The notes: generated by a model from the letters alone, not told the origin. A DNA stretch of 7,213 bases from JBECKQ01 sp040235375 (GCA_040235375.1 JBECKQ010000419.1:1-7213); one strand, 5' to 3'; shown: positions 1 through 6,808, counted from the first letter of the stretch. Made by a program: numbers and translations.

Positions 1-26
1 GTATAGAGAACGGAAGGAGTCTAGTT

Positions 27-836
27 ATGCCGTTCCGATGCCGTCGCCTTGTTCTGATTTTACTTCCCCTATCCTTGTTCCTTGTGTTGTGCGAATCGAG
101 CTCTGCGCTGACCCTGCTGGAGACCAATGCCAAAGTTGTCGACAGCAACCACGTGCAGGTGCAGACGGCCGGCGGAGACGCCGACCACCTGGTGCGCGTG
201 GTGACGCTCTTGCCGTCGGTGCACAGCGCGATCGATGCGGACGTTCTGCTGGCCGACGGGCAGCCGTTGAGCATGACCTGGCGGCGCGACGCCGACGACA
301 GCGATCTGGTCGACCTCTCCCTGGCTTTCGTCCTGGATTACGAGCCTTGCCATCTGCAGGTGAGCGTTCGCGCGCCTGATGGGGAACCGGCAATCTTTCA
401 TTCAATCGGTGACGTCGTCACCAACGGCACGGCGGTGGCCTTGAGTCCGTCCGCGGTGTCCGTCTATTTTCCCCTGGGGATCGAGGCGCTCGAGAACGTG
501 TACCTTGGAGATGTCGAGTCCGGTGCATCGCTGCGGTCGGCGGGCTTTGCGCCCTGGCTGGTGGACCTTTCCGCGCTCGGCGCGGGGGACGAATTCGAGA
601 TCGTCCTTCGCGCCGGGCCACCGGCCGACGGCGACGAAGATCGCGAAGTGAACCTGGCCGATTACGAAATCTTCAATGCGTGTCTGGAGATGGACGATCT
701 GACGCACGACTGCCGGGTGCTGTTCGATCTCGACGCGAACGAAAGCGTCGACCTTGCCGACTTCGCCCTCTTCCAGACGTTCTTCTATCGCAACTACAGT
801 TGCCAGCCGCCACAACCCCCAGTGGAGGTAGACTAA
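27..836 (+). CDS. Exported protein with C-terminal dockerin-like EF-hand domain
   Basis: A 269-residue secreted protein of unknown function. The start is supported by GGAAGGAG at 12-19, seven bases before the ATG. Residues 1-27 form a signal peptide: basic MPFRCRR, a Leu-rich core, then a small-residue stretch ending SSSA. Residues 28-198 are a probably beta-rich region that I do not recognise. The C-terminal domain (about 199-258) has two calcium loops of dockerin type I spacing: D201, D203, D205, N209, D212, and D234, D236, N238, D242, D245. Cysteines at 219, 229 and 258 fit the planctomycete version of this domain. In that phylum such domains are common without classical cellulosomes, so cohesin binding should not be assumed; a structural or cell-surface role is an inference. 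The TAA overlaps the ATG of the pseudopilin-like gene by one base, so the two are probably translated together. Confidence is high for gene and domain, low for function. Confidence 0.85.
   Translation: MPFRCRRLVLILLPLSLFLVLCESSSALTLLETNAKVVDSNHVQVQTAGGDADHLVRVVTLLPSVHSAIDADVLLADGQPLSMTWRRDADDSDLVDLSLAFVLDYEPCHLQVSVRAPDGEPAIFHSIGDVVTNGTAVALSPSAVSVYFPLGIEALENVYLGDVESGASLRSAGFAPWLVDLSALGAGDEFEIVLRAGPPADGDEDREVNLADYEIFNACLEMDDLTHDCRVLFDLDANESVDLADFALFQTFFYRNYSCQPPQPPVEVD
824..828 (+). promoter_or_regulatory. Ribosome binding site deciding the pseudopilin start
   Basis: GGAGG lies seven bases before the ATG at 836, inside the last codons of the dockerin-like gene. It selects the short, family-like pseudopilin start over the upstream ATG at 680 and supports coupled translation across the TAATG overlap. 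Confidence 0.75.
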
Positions 837-1858
837 TGAACGCGATTGCGCTTGAACTTAGACGGTCGTATTCCGTGCATAGCACAAGAGGATTGACGCT
901 CGTTGAACTGGTGGTCGTGCTGGGATGTGCCGCCTGCCTGGTTGCGGTCATGGGGGCCGCCGTGAGCATTCCCGGTCGGCCCAACCGCGAGCGGATGTGC
1001 GCGTACCACCTGTCCCAAGTGGGCTCGGCGATGCTGCAATACACGATCGAGGAGTCCGGCTGGCTGCCCGGCTCGCCGGGGACGTCGGGCGCGGTGCTCG
1101 TGTACGAGCACAAGTACGCGTCGGCCGATGCGGAGAATATCCCCGAGCCGCCGACACAAATCTGGGACTGGGCGGCGCCGCTGGCCGGATACCTTGGGGT
1201 CTCTCTCGACGCGAACCGCGCGCTGCGGAGCGAGCAGCTAACGCACGGCCCGTACTGGTGCCCGGCGAACGGCTTGGTTGTTCCGCCTTATCCGGGCCCC
1301 TCCGGAAACTGGCATGCCATGCGCATGCTGAGCTACGACTCGATGCGAATGTTCAACTACTTCGAGGAAACGGCGCCGCTCGACCCGGCGCTCGAGCGGT
1401 ATGCCGTCTGGCAGGGAGTACTGCCGATTCTGCTGCCGGCGGGCTATCGACCGCACATGAGCTACATCGGCTCTCCCGCCGGGAAGGTCTTCGTCGCCGA
1501 TGGCTCGCGCTACACGGACGAATCCGGCATGATCAACTGGAATTATGATTTGTTTGCGGGTTATGGCGGGGCGTTCGCAGATGGCGGTCCGACGATTCGC
1601 GAAGATGCCCTGCGGTCTTACTTCCTGGGGCCGGAAGAGCTGGCGGCAAACTCTTACCGCCACGTTCACAACGACACGATGGGTCTGAACGCGCTCCATT
1701 TCGACGGGCACGTCGAGTGGATCAGCGAACCGGCGTCGCGCCATCCCGCCCGCTGGTACCCGAGCGGAACGATCATCGCGCGCACGGCCATGAATCGGCT
1801 CACGCGGCAGTCCGTGCGCGATGATCTGACCCCAGACTTGCTGTATTTCGTTCCGTGA
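836..1858 (+). CDS. Pseudopilin-like protein with H-X(n)-DG box
   Basis: A 340-residue protein with a type IV prepilin-like N-terminus. A 19-residue leader with basic residues (R9, R10, R18) ends in Gly19. The mature start would be LTLVELVVVLG, with the conserved Glu at mature position 5 (E24), followed by one membrane helix (about 20-45). This is the prepilin peptidase recognition and assembly signature. The C-terminal part has H278, then DGHVEW from 290, resembling the 'prepilin-type processing-associated H-X9-DG' box common in planctomycetes; by my count 11 residues separate His and Asp-Gly here. The large middle region is the usual variable globular head. It is probably anchored in the cytoplasmic membrane or assembled into a pseudopilus or secretion apparatus; partner and cargo are unknown. 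The open frame extends upstream to 680, but that part overlaps the dockerin-like gene and lacks a leader, so I start at 836, behind GGAGG. The next gene converges on it after 14 bases. Confidence 0.85.
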   Translation: MNAIALELRRSYSVHSTRGLTLVELVVVLGCAACLVAVMGAAVSIPGRPNRERMCAYHLSQVGSAMLQYTIEESGWLPGSPGTSGAVLVYEHKYASADAENIPEPPTQIWDWAAPLAGYLGVSLDANRALRSEQLTHGPYWCPANGLVVPPYPGPSGNWHAMRMLSYDSMRMFNYFEETAPLDPALERYAVWQGVLPILLPAGYRPHMSYIGSPAGKVFVADGSRYTDESGMINWNYDLFAGYGGAFADGGPTIREDALRSYFLGPEELAANSYRHVHNDTMGLNALHFDGHVEWISEPASRHPARWYPSGTIIARTAMNRLTRQSVRDDLTPDLLYFVP

Positions 1859-1872
1859 GCAGCGGTCGTTGA

Positions 1873-3030
1873 TTATCTGTGGCTGGCGATGAAAGCGATC
1901 ACCGCGACGGCGGCGAGGCCGAAGACGATCGCGAGCAGAATCTTGACCCAACTGTAGGGGCGGTCGCCCTGCACCTCGCCCGTCGCGGCGTTGACGACCA
2001 CCTGGTACGATTTCTCACCGTAACGGTAGGCGAGCATCCAGATGGGCAGCAGCAGGTACTTGTAGGTCACCGCGTCGTAGCGCGTGTTGATCGAGTTGAC
2101 GACCTGCACGTCGCCGCCGATGCGCTGGCGGACTTCCGCCGCGATGGCGTCGTCCATTTGTGCCCGGGCGAGGGTGAAGCCGGCGTCCAGCTCGACGTCG
2201 TACGTGCGGGCCAGAAAGCCGGCCAGCATTTCCTGGTTGAAAGGCCGGCACCGCGCCAGCGGCCACGGCTCGAGCGCGTTCACGCGCTTCTGCGGCAGGC
2301 CGCCGGAGGCGACGATCAGTATGTCGTCGAAAAACCGGCGGAAGGCGCCGGAGACGGAACGCCATCGCGTGCGGCGTTCGCGGCGTTTGTTCTTGCCCGT
2401 TCCGGTGGTGACCCAATAGTGGTCGCCGCGCCGGCCGGTGTAGTGCGTGGCTGTCGCGGAGTCGAATGTCCAGTAGGGGGCGAACACGCCATTGAAACGG
2501 CCCTCCACGCCGCGCCGGCGAAAGTCGTTCGGCGCGAACCAGCGCGAGCGGACCCACGCGGCGAGATTGCCCCGGGCCCGCTTGCGCTCGACGATGAACG
2601 GCAGAACGCCGTCAACCGGCACGCGGTCCGGAGCGTCGTAGACGCCGTCGAGCTGAAGGCTCGCTCCGCAGTAGGCGCACTCGGTGCTGGCGAGCGTGCC
2701 CGCGAAGCTGACGACTGCGCCGCACGCCGTGCAGCGCAGCTCGCGCAGCCCCTTTGGCTGCTCCCGCTTCTCGGCGTGCCGCGCGCGCAGGCGGTCGATC
2801 ATGCCGGCGAAATCCTGCTCGCCGACGAACGCGTCGGGATCGGTGGTCAGCTCTTTGGCGAAGCCGCAATAGGGGCACTTGAGGCTCTGGGCGTGAATGT
2901 CGAACTCGAGCTCGGCCCCGCACTGTTCGCACGGGAACCGCCGGACGTTATCGCGCCGGCGCTCATCATTCGCCGTGGCCGGGCCGGCCGGCGCTTGATC
3001 GTCGAAGGCAGGTGGTCGAGTGTCAGTCAT
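1873..3030 (-). CDS. Double zinc-ribbon protein with C-terminal membrane anchor (YdjG-like)
   Basis: A 385-residue protein, last gene of the leftward operon. Two CxxC...CxxC zinc ribbons are visible at the N-terminus: C34, C37, C52, C55 and C100, C103, C118, C121. A basic, aromatic-rich globular region follows (about 135-355), ending in a segment with LLPIWMLAYRYGEKSYQVV and then VNAATGEVQG. That ending is typical of a family often mislabelled as primosomal or helicase-like (PriA) because of its zinc ribbons; I see no helicase motif. Residues 361-382 form one hydrophobic helix with a short basic tail, so most of the protein is probably cytosolic and tail-anchored. The layout recalls B. subtilis YdjG, which works with an SPFH protein. 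I chose ATG 3030 because upstream extension (to 3234) runs into the preceding gene and looks low-complexity; no good ribosome binding site precedes 3030, so coupling to the upstream gene, 25 bases away, is likely. Molecular function unknown. Confidence 0.8.
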   Translation of the reverse strand: MTDTRPPAFDDQAPAGPATANDERRRDNVRRFPCEQCGAELEFDIHAQSLKCPYCGFAKELTTDPDAFVGEQDFAGMIDRLRARHAEKREQPKGLRELRCTACGAVVSFAGTLASTECAYCGASLQLDGVYDAPDRVPVDGVLPFIVERKRARGNLAAWVRSRWFAPNDFRRRGVEGRFNGVFAPYWTFDSATATHYTGRRGDHYWVTTGTGKNKRRERRTRWRSVSGAFRRFFDDILIVASGGLPQKRVNALEPWPLARCRPFNQEMLAGFLARTYDVELDAGFTLARAQMDDAIAAEVRQRIGGDVQVVNSINTRYDAVTYKYLLLPIWMLAYRYGEKSYQVVVNAATGEVQGDRPYSWVKILLAIVFGLAAVAVIAFIASHR

Positions 3031-3055
3031 CGGCACGATCCGGGTCGGGGGTTTC

Positions 3056-3742
3056 TCAGAAGAAGAGGCTGGCCACGCCGCGCAGCACCTGGAGAAGCGG
3101 GTCCGCCTGGCTGTAGCCCCCGTAAGGAACGTGCGGGTTGGCGCGGCGTTGCTCGATGGCCTGCCTGAGGGCCTTTTCTCGCTTCTTCTCGAGCTCCTCC
3201 TTGCGCGCTTCATCCTTGCGCCGCTCGTCGGCATAGTTCAGGCCGCCGGCGCGGGCCCACTTGACCAGGCGGCCGAGTTCGCCGCCGTCCAGCCAGATGC
3301 CGTGCGCCTTGCACACGTCCACGACGACACCGGAGCGGGCCCCGAAGTTGTGGCGGTTCATGAGTTCCTGACACACCGGGCACTTGATGTAGTTGATCGG
3401 GGCGGCGCCGAGCCGGCCGTGCTCCTCGATGAGCTGATTCATCCGCTCGCGATCGACTTCGATCAGGGTCTTCTTCACCGATACGTCGAGCAGCGACTCC
3501 AGCTCTTTCGGATCGAAGAAAATCCCCAGGCAGCGGTCGCAGCGTTCGACGAGGAGTTTCCCGCCGACGCGTAGATCGATGGTTCCCATGACTTCGTTGC
3601 ACCGCGGGCAGAGGCGGTCGCTGGCCGGCCCCTTCGCGAAAGCTGCTTGAATCGTGCGCAGATCGGTGTCGTTCACCGCGCCGCAGTAGGCACAGATATC
3701 CGTTCGTGGCGGTAGGGGCGCTCCGCATTTGACGCAGTCCAT
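3056..3742 (-). CDS. TFIIB-type zinc-ribbon protein (zf-TFIIB, two copies)
   Basis: A 228-residue probably cytosolic zinc protein. Three metal sites are visible: an N-terminal ribbon (C3, C6, C17, C20) and two zf-TFIIB-type modules. The first module has C45, C48, C68, C71, followed by GIFFDPKEL. The second has C121, C124, C144 and H147, followed by GIWLDGGEL; the fourth ligand being His in CKAHG is usual in this family. Residues 172-200 are a highly charged Lys/Glu/Arg stretch, probably a helix or short coiled coil. The C-terminus ends in a short hydrophobic segment (LLQVLRGVASLFF), too short for a clear membrane span but possibly membrane- or protein-binding. A strong ribosome site, AGGAGG (3747-3752), lies four bases before the ATG. 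It sits 21 bases after the SPFH gene and 25 before the zinc-ribbon membrane gene, so it is the middle gene of a three-gene operon. It probably bridges the two partners, by inference from context only. Confidence 0.85.
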   Translation of the reverse strand: MDCVKCGAPLPPRTDICAYCGAVNDTDLRTIQAAFAKGPASDRLCPRCNEVMGTIDLRVGGKLLVERCDRCLGIFFDPKELESLLDVSVKKTLIEVDRERMNQLIEEHGRLGAAPINYIKCPVCQELMNRHNFGARSGVVVDVCKAHGIWLDGGELGRLVKWARAGGLNYADERRKDEARKEELEKKREKALRQAIEQRRANPHVPYGGYSQADPLLQVLRGVASLFF

Positions 3743-3763
3743 GACTCCTCCTGCGTCGCGGCG

Positions 3764-4876
3764 TTACGGCGCTGGCGGCGGGGGCGGCGCCGCCGGACTG
3801 AAGTAGCCCGCCAACTGGGGCACCTGGCCCGCAGGCATCCACGCGTTCATGCCGGCCGTCCACACCAGCGTGGCCGCAGTCACCTGCCCGCGCGTGATCG
3901 CGTCGGCCACCTGGGCGGCGGTGAACGGGCCCTGCGCCTGACCGTCTACAGCCACGTGCCACGCGGCTGCGCCGGGCGGCGGTGGGGGAGTCATTCCCGG
4001 TGCTGCGGCACCGGCGGGTGCCGCGCCGCGCATCATCTGGTTGGCCATGGCGAAGCCCATGCCCAGGCCCATGCCTTCCGAGGCGCCTCCGCCTGATGGG
4101 TTCTCGGCGGCGGCGGTCATGGCCTGGCCCATCTGGTACTGCTGGAACCGGCCCATGTCGCCGATGACGCCCATGCTCGTTCGCGTGTCGAGGGCCTTCT
4201 CGACCTCCTCCGGCAGGGAGATGTTCACGATGTAGAGCTGCGGCACGTCGAGGCCGTACTCATCATCGACGCGCTCGACGACCGCGGCGCGAAGCTTCGC
4301 CGACAGCTCGCCATACTTCGACGCCAGGTCGAGCGCCGGGATTTCCGCCTCGCCGAGCAGATCGGCCAGCGTGGAATTCACGATCGAGCGCATCAGCTCG
4401 GTGATCTCGTCCGCCTCGAACACCGCGTCGGTGCCGACGAGCTCGCGCAGCAGCGCCTGCGGATCGACGGCCTTGAGCGTGTACGTTCCGAACGCGCGTA
4501 GGCGAATCGGCCCGAACTCCGGATCGCGCAGCATGATGGGGTTGGGCGTTCCCCACTTCAGGTCGGTTACCTGCCGCGTGCTGACGAAGTAGACTTCGGC
4601 CTTGAACGGGCTGTCGAAGCCGTACTTCCAGCCTTGCAGCGTGCTCAGGATGGGCAGGTTCGCCGTGATCAGCTCGTAGTGGCCGGGCTCGAACACGTCG
4701 GCCAGCTTGCCGCGATGGACGAAGATGGCGAGCTGGCCGGGGCGAACGATGAGCTGCGCGCCGTTCTTGATCTGGTTGTGATACCGCGGGAATCGCCACA
4801 CGAGCGTGTCGCGGGTATGGTCGATCCATTCGACGATATCGACGAGCTCGCCGCGTAGTTTATCGAGCAGTCCCAT
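3764..4876 (-). CDS. SPFH/band-7 'virion core'-type protein with C-terminal GYF_2 domain
   Basis: A 370-residue member of the SPFH family often annotated 'virion core protein (lumpy skin disease virus)-like', the group containing B. subtilis YdjI. Residues 1-235 cover the amphipathic N-terminus (MGLLDKLRGELVDIVEWI) and the SPFH core, including VRPGQLAIFVHRGKLADVF and a C-terminal IVNISLPEEVEKAL stretch. No transmembrane helix is seen, so membrane contact is probably peripheral. Residues 235-290 are a Gly/Met/Ala-rich linker. Residues 306-358 form a GYF_2 (DUF4339) module with conserved GPF and W residues (W306, W339, W346). It is flanked by two proline runs (297-301 and 364-368). Family members commonly end in a zinc ribbon instead; here the ribbons are in the two downstream genes. 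SPFH proteins oligomerise and organise membrane domains, so a scaffold for the downstream zinc-ribbon proteins is the likely role. AAGGAG at 4884-4889 precedes the ATG by seven bases. It is the first gene of the operon, with a promoter candidate upstream. Confidence 0.9.
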   Translation of the reverse strand: MGLLDKLRGELVDIVEWIDHTRDTLVWRFPRYHNQIKNGAQLIVRPGQLAIFVHRGKLADVFEPGHYELITANLPILSTLQGWKYGFDSPFKAEVYFVSTRQVTDLKWGTPNPIMLRDPEFGPIRLRAFGTYTLKAVDPQALLRELVGTDAVFEADEITELMRSIVNSTLADLLGEAEIPALDLASKYGELSAKLRAAVVERVDDEYGLDVPQLYIVNISLPEEVEKALDTRTSMGVIGDMGRFQQYQMGQAMTAAAENPSGGGASEGMGLGMGFAMANQMMRGAAPAGAAAPGMTPPPPPGAAAWHVAVDGQAQGPFTAAQVADAITRGQVTAATLVWTAGMNAWMPAGQVPQLAGYFSPAAPPPPPAP

Positions 4877-4960
4877 GGCAATGCTCCTTTGTGTTTCGAT
4901 AACCGCCGAGACGTTGGCCCGACGCCGCCGGCTGATGCTGTGTCGCTATCCCGAGAGTCG

Positions 4961-4989
4961 AGAATAAGTACGGCGCGCTGACCGGTCAA
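4961..4989 (-). promoter_or_regulatory. Candidate sigma-70-type promoter for the SPFH operon
   Basis: On the minus strand TTGACC (4989-4984) is followed after 17 bases by TATTCT (4966-4961), matching the consensus at 5/6 and 4/6 positions. Transcription would begin near 4954, giving a leader of about 75 bases before the SPFH start. No better pair is seen in the gap. Prediction by eye only. Confidence 0.4.
4979..4988. promoter_or_regulatory. Perfect palindrome overlapping the -35 box (possible operator)
   Basis: TGACCGGTCA is a perfect 10-bp palindrome sharing five of six bases with the proposed -35 box of the SPFH operon, where a dimeric repressor could bind. A palindrome of this length arises by chance in roughly one in five gaps of this size, so position rather than length is the argument. 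Confidence 0.25.
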
Positions 4990-5010
4990 GACATAGTTGG
5001 CCGTTTAAGC

Positions 5011-5040
5011 GTTACAAAAGCAAGCGATGTTTCGAATCGC
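5011..5040 (-). terminator. Weak candidate terminator after the dipeptidase gene
   Basis: Read on the minus strand, GCGAT (5040-5036), a seven-base loop and ATCGC (5028-5024) form a five-bp stem followed by TTGCTTTTGT. It lies about 45 bases past the stop codon of the dipeptidase gene and before the SPFH promoter candidate, where a terminator is expected. The stem is short and the T tract interrupted, so this is tentative. Confidence 0.3.
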
Positions 5041-5086
5041 GCATTACATATGCCCGCCGAACGGCTGTTCCTACAAGAGCACGTTG

Positions 5087-6595
5087 TCAGCTCGACAGTT
5101 CATCGAGCAGCGCGGTCAGGTACTTCCACGACTTCTGCACGGAAGCTACATACACGCGCTCGTCCGGGCTGTGAGCGCCTTCGATCCGCGGACCGATCGA
5201 GATCGTATCCATCCGCCCGAGACGCTTGCCGATGATGCCGCACTCGAGACCGGCGTGGATGGCCTCGACCCGCGGCTGCCCGCCAAACAGCTTCTCGTAC
5301 ACCTGCCGGCCCGTCGCCAGCAGCTTCGAATCGAGATTCGGCGACCAGCCGGGGTATTCGTTACCCTGCACGATCTGGGCCCCGGCGAGCGCGGCGACGG
5401 CCGCGATCTGCCGCAGCGCCTCGGCCATGCGCGAGTCGCACGAGCTGCGCGTCAGGGCCATGATCGTGAAGCGCAGCCTTGCTTTCGCCTTGTTCGTCAT
5501 GTCCGTCGTGAGGATGCCGACGTTGTTGGACGTCTCGACCAGTGTCGGCACCCGCGAGTGCATGCCCATCACGCCGTGCGGCAGGGCCATGGCCGCCCGA
5601 AGCAGTCGCTGGCTGTTGTCCGGCGACAGGAACGCGGCCGCCATGCCCGGAGCAACCGGTTCGACCACGATGGATGGATTCTGCTCGCCGGATTCATCCC
5701 TGACCGCCTCCGTCATCGCTTCAGCGGCCGGGATCAACGCCTCCATGAGACTGCCCGAGCCGGTTACGACGGCGGATGCCTCCCGCGCGATCGCATTGCG
5801 CTTGCTTCCGCCGGCCAGCGAACCGACGCGAAGCTGGGCCGCCGGATCGACCCGTAGCAGCGTTCGCAACAGCACGCGGTTTGCCGAGGCATAGTTTTTG
5901 TGGATGTCGCTGCCGGAATGCCCGCCGCGGAGCCCCGACACCTTGACGCTGCAGATTTCGGCGCCGCCGGCGGCCGGCGTGGCGTCCAACTCCCAGACAA
6001 GCGTCGAGTCGGTGCCGCCGGCGCAGCCGATGTAGATGACGTCATCTTCCTCCGAATCGAGGTTGAGCATACGGCGGCCCTTCACGAAATCCGTGGTCAG
6101 CGCCTTCGCCCCGGTCATTCCCGCCTCCTCGTCCGTCGTGAAGAGCAGTTCCAGCGGGCCGTGTTTGACGTCCGGTAAGGTCGCCGCCGCCAGGCCCATC
6201 GCCACGCCGATGCCGTTGTCGGCGCCGAGCGTCGTGCCCTCGGCGCGGACGATCTGCTCGCTGTCCTCCTTGTCGAGGACGAGGCGGATCGGATCGCGGT
6301 CAAAGTCGTGCTGGGTTCCGGTGTTCTTCTCCGGCACCATGTCGAGGTGTCCCTGGAGCACAGTGATGGGTGCAGACTCCCGGCCGGGCGAAGCGGGCGC
6401 GGAGATGACGATGTTGCCGGTCGCGTCCTGCCGGGCCGTGAGGCCGGCCTCACCGGCGACTTTCTTGATGTGCGCCCGAATCATCTCCTCGTTCTTGCTG
6501 GGTCGCGGAACGCCGGCGATGCCGGCGAAAAACCGCCAGACCGCTTTCGGCTCCAGTTCCCGGATGCCCTCCTGCGCGGATTCGTTACGGCTCAT
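5087..6595 (-). CDS. pepD: Aminoacyl-histidine dipeptidase, M20C family (PepD-like)
   Basis: A 502-residue cytosolic metallopeptidase expected to hydrolyse Xaa-His and other dipeptides using two zinc ions; E. coli PepD is about 485 residues, so this is full length. The catalytic set is intact: H83 and D85 in VLQGHLDMVPEKN, bridging D126 in TLGADNGIG, the E156-E157 pair in TTDEEAGMTGA, D180 in LNLDSEEDD, and the late His H475 in IEGAHSPDE. The inserted lid/dimerisation domain (about 190-380) carries the usual GLRGGHSGSDIHK and SKRNAIARE segments. No signal peptide is seen. The frame stays open upstream to 6802, but the ATG at 6595 follows GAGGAG (6606-6601) by five bases and starts where the family starts; the extension would run through the hairpin region. 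The gene is probably monocistronic: the next minus-strand gene is 210 bases away with its own promoter candidate. It supports peptide turnover and has no evident link to its neighbours. Confidence 0.93.
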   Translation of the reverse strand: MSRNESAQEGIRELEPKAVWRFFAGIAGVPRPSKNEEMIRAHIKKVAGEAGLTARQDATGNIVISAPASPGRESAPITVLQGHLDMVPEKNTGTQHDFDRDPIRLVLDKEDSEQIVRAEGTTLGADNGIGVAMGLAAATLPDVKHGPLELLFTTDEEAGMTGAKALTTDFVKGRRMLNLDSEEDDVIYIGCAGGTDSTLVWELDATPAAGGAEICSVKVSGLRGGHSGSDIHKNYASANRVLLRTLLRVDPAAQLRVGSLAGGSKRNAIAREASAVVTGSGSLMEALIPAAEAMTEAVRDESGEQNPSIVVEPVAPGMAAAFLSPDNSQRLLRAAMALPHGVMGMHSRVPTLVETSNNVGILTTDMTNKAKARLRFTIMALTRSSCDSRMAEALRQIAAVAALAGAQIVQGNEYPGWSPNLDSKLLATGRQVYEKLFGGQPRVEAIHAGLECGIIGKRLGRMDTISIGPRIEGAHSPDERVYVASVQKSWKYLTALLDELSS

Positions 6596-6632
6596 GACTG
6601 CTCCTCGTTGAAGATTGGTGGACAGAGCCGTT

Positions 6633-6661
6633 AGTCTAAAGGATGAAGCGAGTCGCGTCAC
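6633..6661 (-). promoter_or_regulatory. Candidate promoter of the dipeptidase gene
   Basis: On the minus strand GTGACG (6661-6656), a 17-base spacer and TAGACT (6638-6633) give 4/6 matches to each consensus box. The leader before the ATG at 6595 would be about 30 bases. Plausible position and spacing, modest boxes. Confidence 0.33.
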
Positions 6662-6695
6662 CAGCCGGTCGCCGGGCGGCTCGTTGACGTTCGCG

Positions 6696-6715
6696 CCCCC
6701 CACTGGCGTGGGGGG
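6696..6715. repeat. Hairpin 1: perfect 8-bp inverted repeat, 4-base loop
   Basis: CCCCCCAC (6696-6703) and GTGGGGGG (6708-6715) pair perfectly around TGGC. No T tract follows on either strand, so a Rho-independent terminator is unlikely. It is the leftmost of three hairpins within 150 bases. Confidence 0.7.
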
Positions 6716-6738
6716 TTCAGATGCCGATGCGGCTTGGA

Positions 6739-6780
6739 GGCGGCGTGGCGTATCAGGACCCCGGACGCAAGTCCGGGGCC
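6739..6780. repeat. REP-like unit A: GTGG-containing tag plus hairpin 2
   Basis: The tag GGCGGCGTGGCG (6739-6750) is followed by a hairpin with arms CCCCGGAC (6759-6766) and GTCCGGGG (6771-6778) around a GCAA tetraloop. The stem extends by two G-C pairs past a bulged A at 6758. A GTGG or GTAG tetranucleotide 5' of a short stem-loop is the hallmark of REP elements recognised by RAYT transposases. Here the tetranucleotide lies several bases away rather than next to the stem, so the assignment is tentative. Confidence 0.5.
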
Positions 6781-6808
6781 GAGTCTGTCGTCGACGCTGC
6801 ACAAGCGC

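Noticed and set aside
680..835. Upstream extension of the pseudopilin frame
   Set aside because: It lies inside the dockerin-like gene, encodes an Arg-rich stretch, and would bury the prepilin leader 52 residues deep.
1873..3030. Annotation of the zinc-ribbon membrane protein as PriA or helicase-like
   Set aside because: No Walker or helicase motif is visible. That label in related entries seems to come from the zinc ribbons alone, and the C-terminal membrane helix argues against a replisome role.
1879..3168. Plus-strand open frame of 429 codons opposite the zinc-ribbon membrane gene
   Set aside because: It is fully antisense to a gene with clear zinc ribbons and a membrane helix. Its translation is Ala/Arg/Gly-rich without motifs, and no ribosome site precedes it. 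Long antisense frames are expected in GC-rich DNA.
3210..3962. Minus-strand open frame of 250 codons spanning the end of the SPFH gene and most of the TFIIB-ribbon gene
   Set aside because: It is out of frame with both real genes and highly Arg/Gly/Ala-rich. The two genes it overlaps have domain support and good ribosome sites.
3764..4876. Viral origin for the 'virion core'-type SPFH protein
   Set aside because: The name is historical. The protein belongs to the bacterial SPFH family and no phage or viral gene is nearby.
5027..5857. Plus-strand open frame of 276 codons opposite the dipeptidase gene
   Set aside because: Antisense to a gene with intact catalytic motifs; composition typical of a GC-rich shadow frame.
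6696..6778. Hairpins 1 and 2 as Rho-independent terminators
   Set aside because: No T tract follows on either strand, and both neighbouring genes begin here and run outward, so there is no transcript to end.
6596..6802. Upstream extension of the dipeptidase frame by 69 codons
   Set aside because: It would run through the hairpins, lacks similarity to the family N-terminus, and is bypassed by a good ribosome site before 6595.
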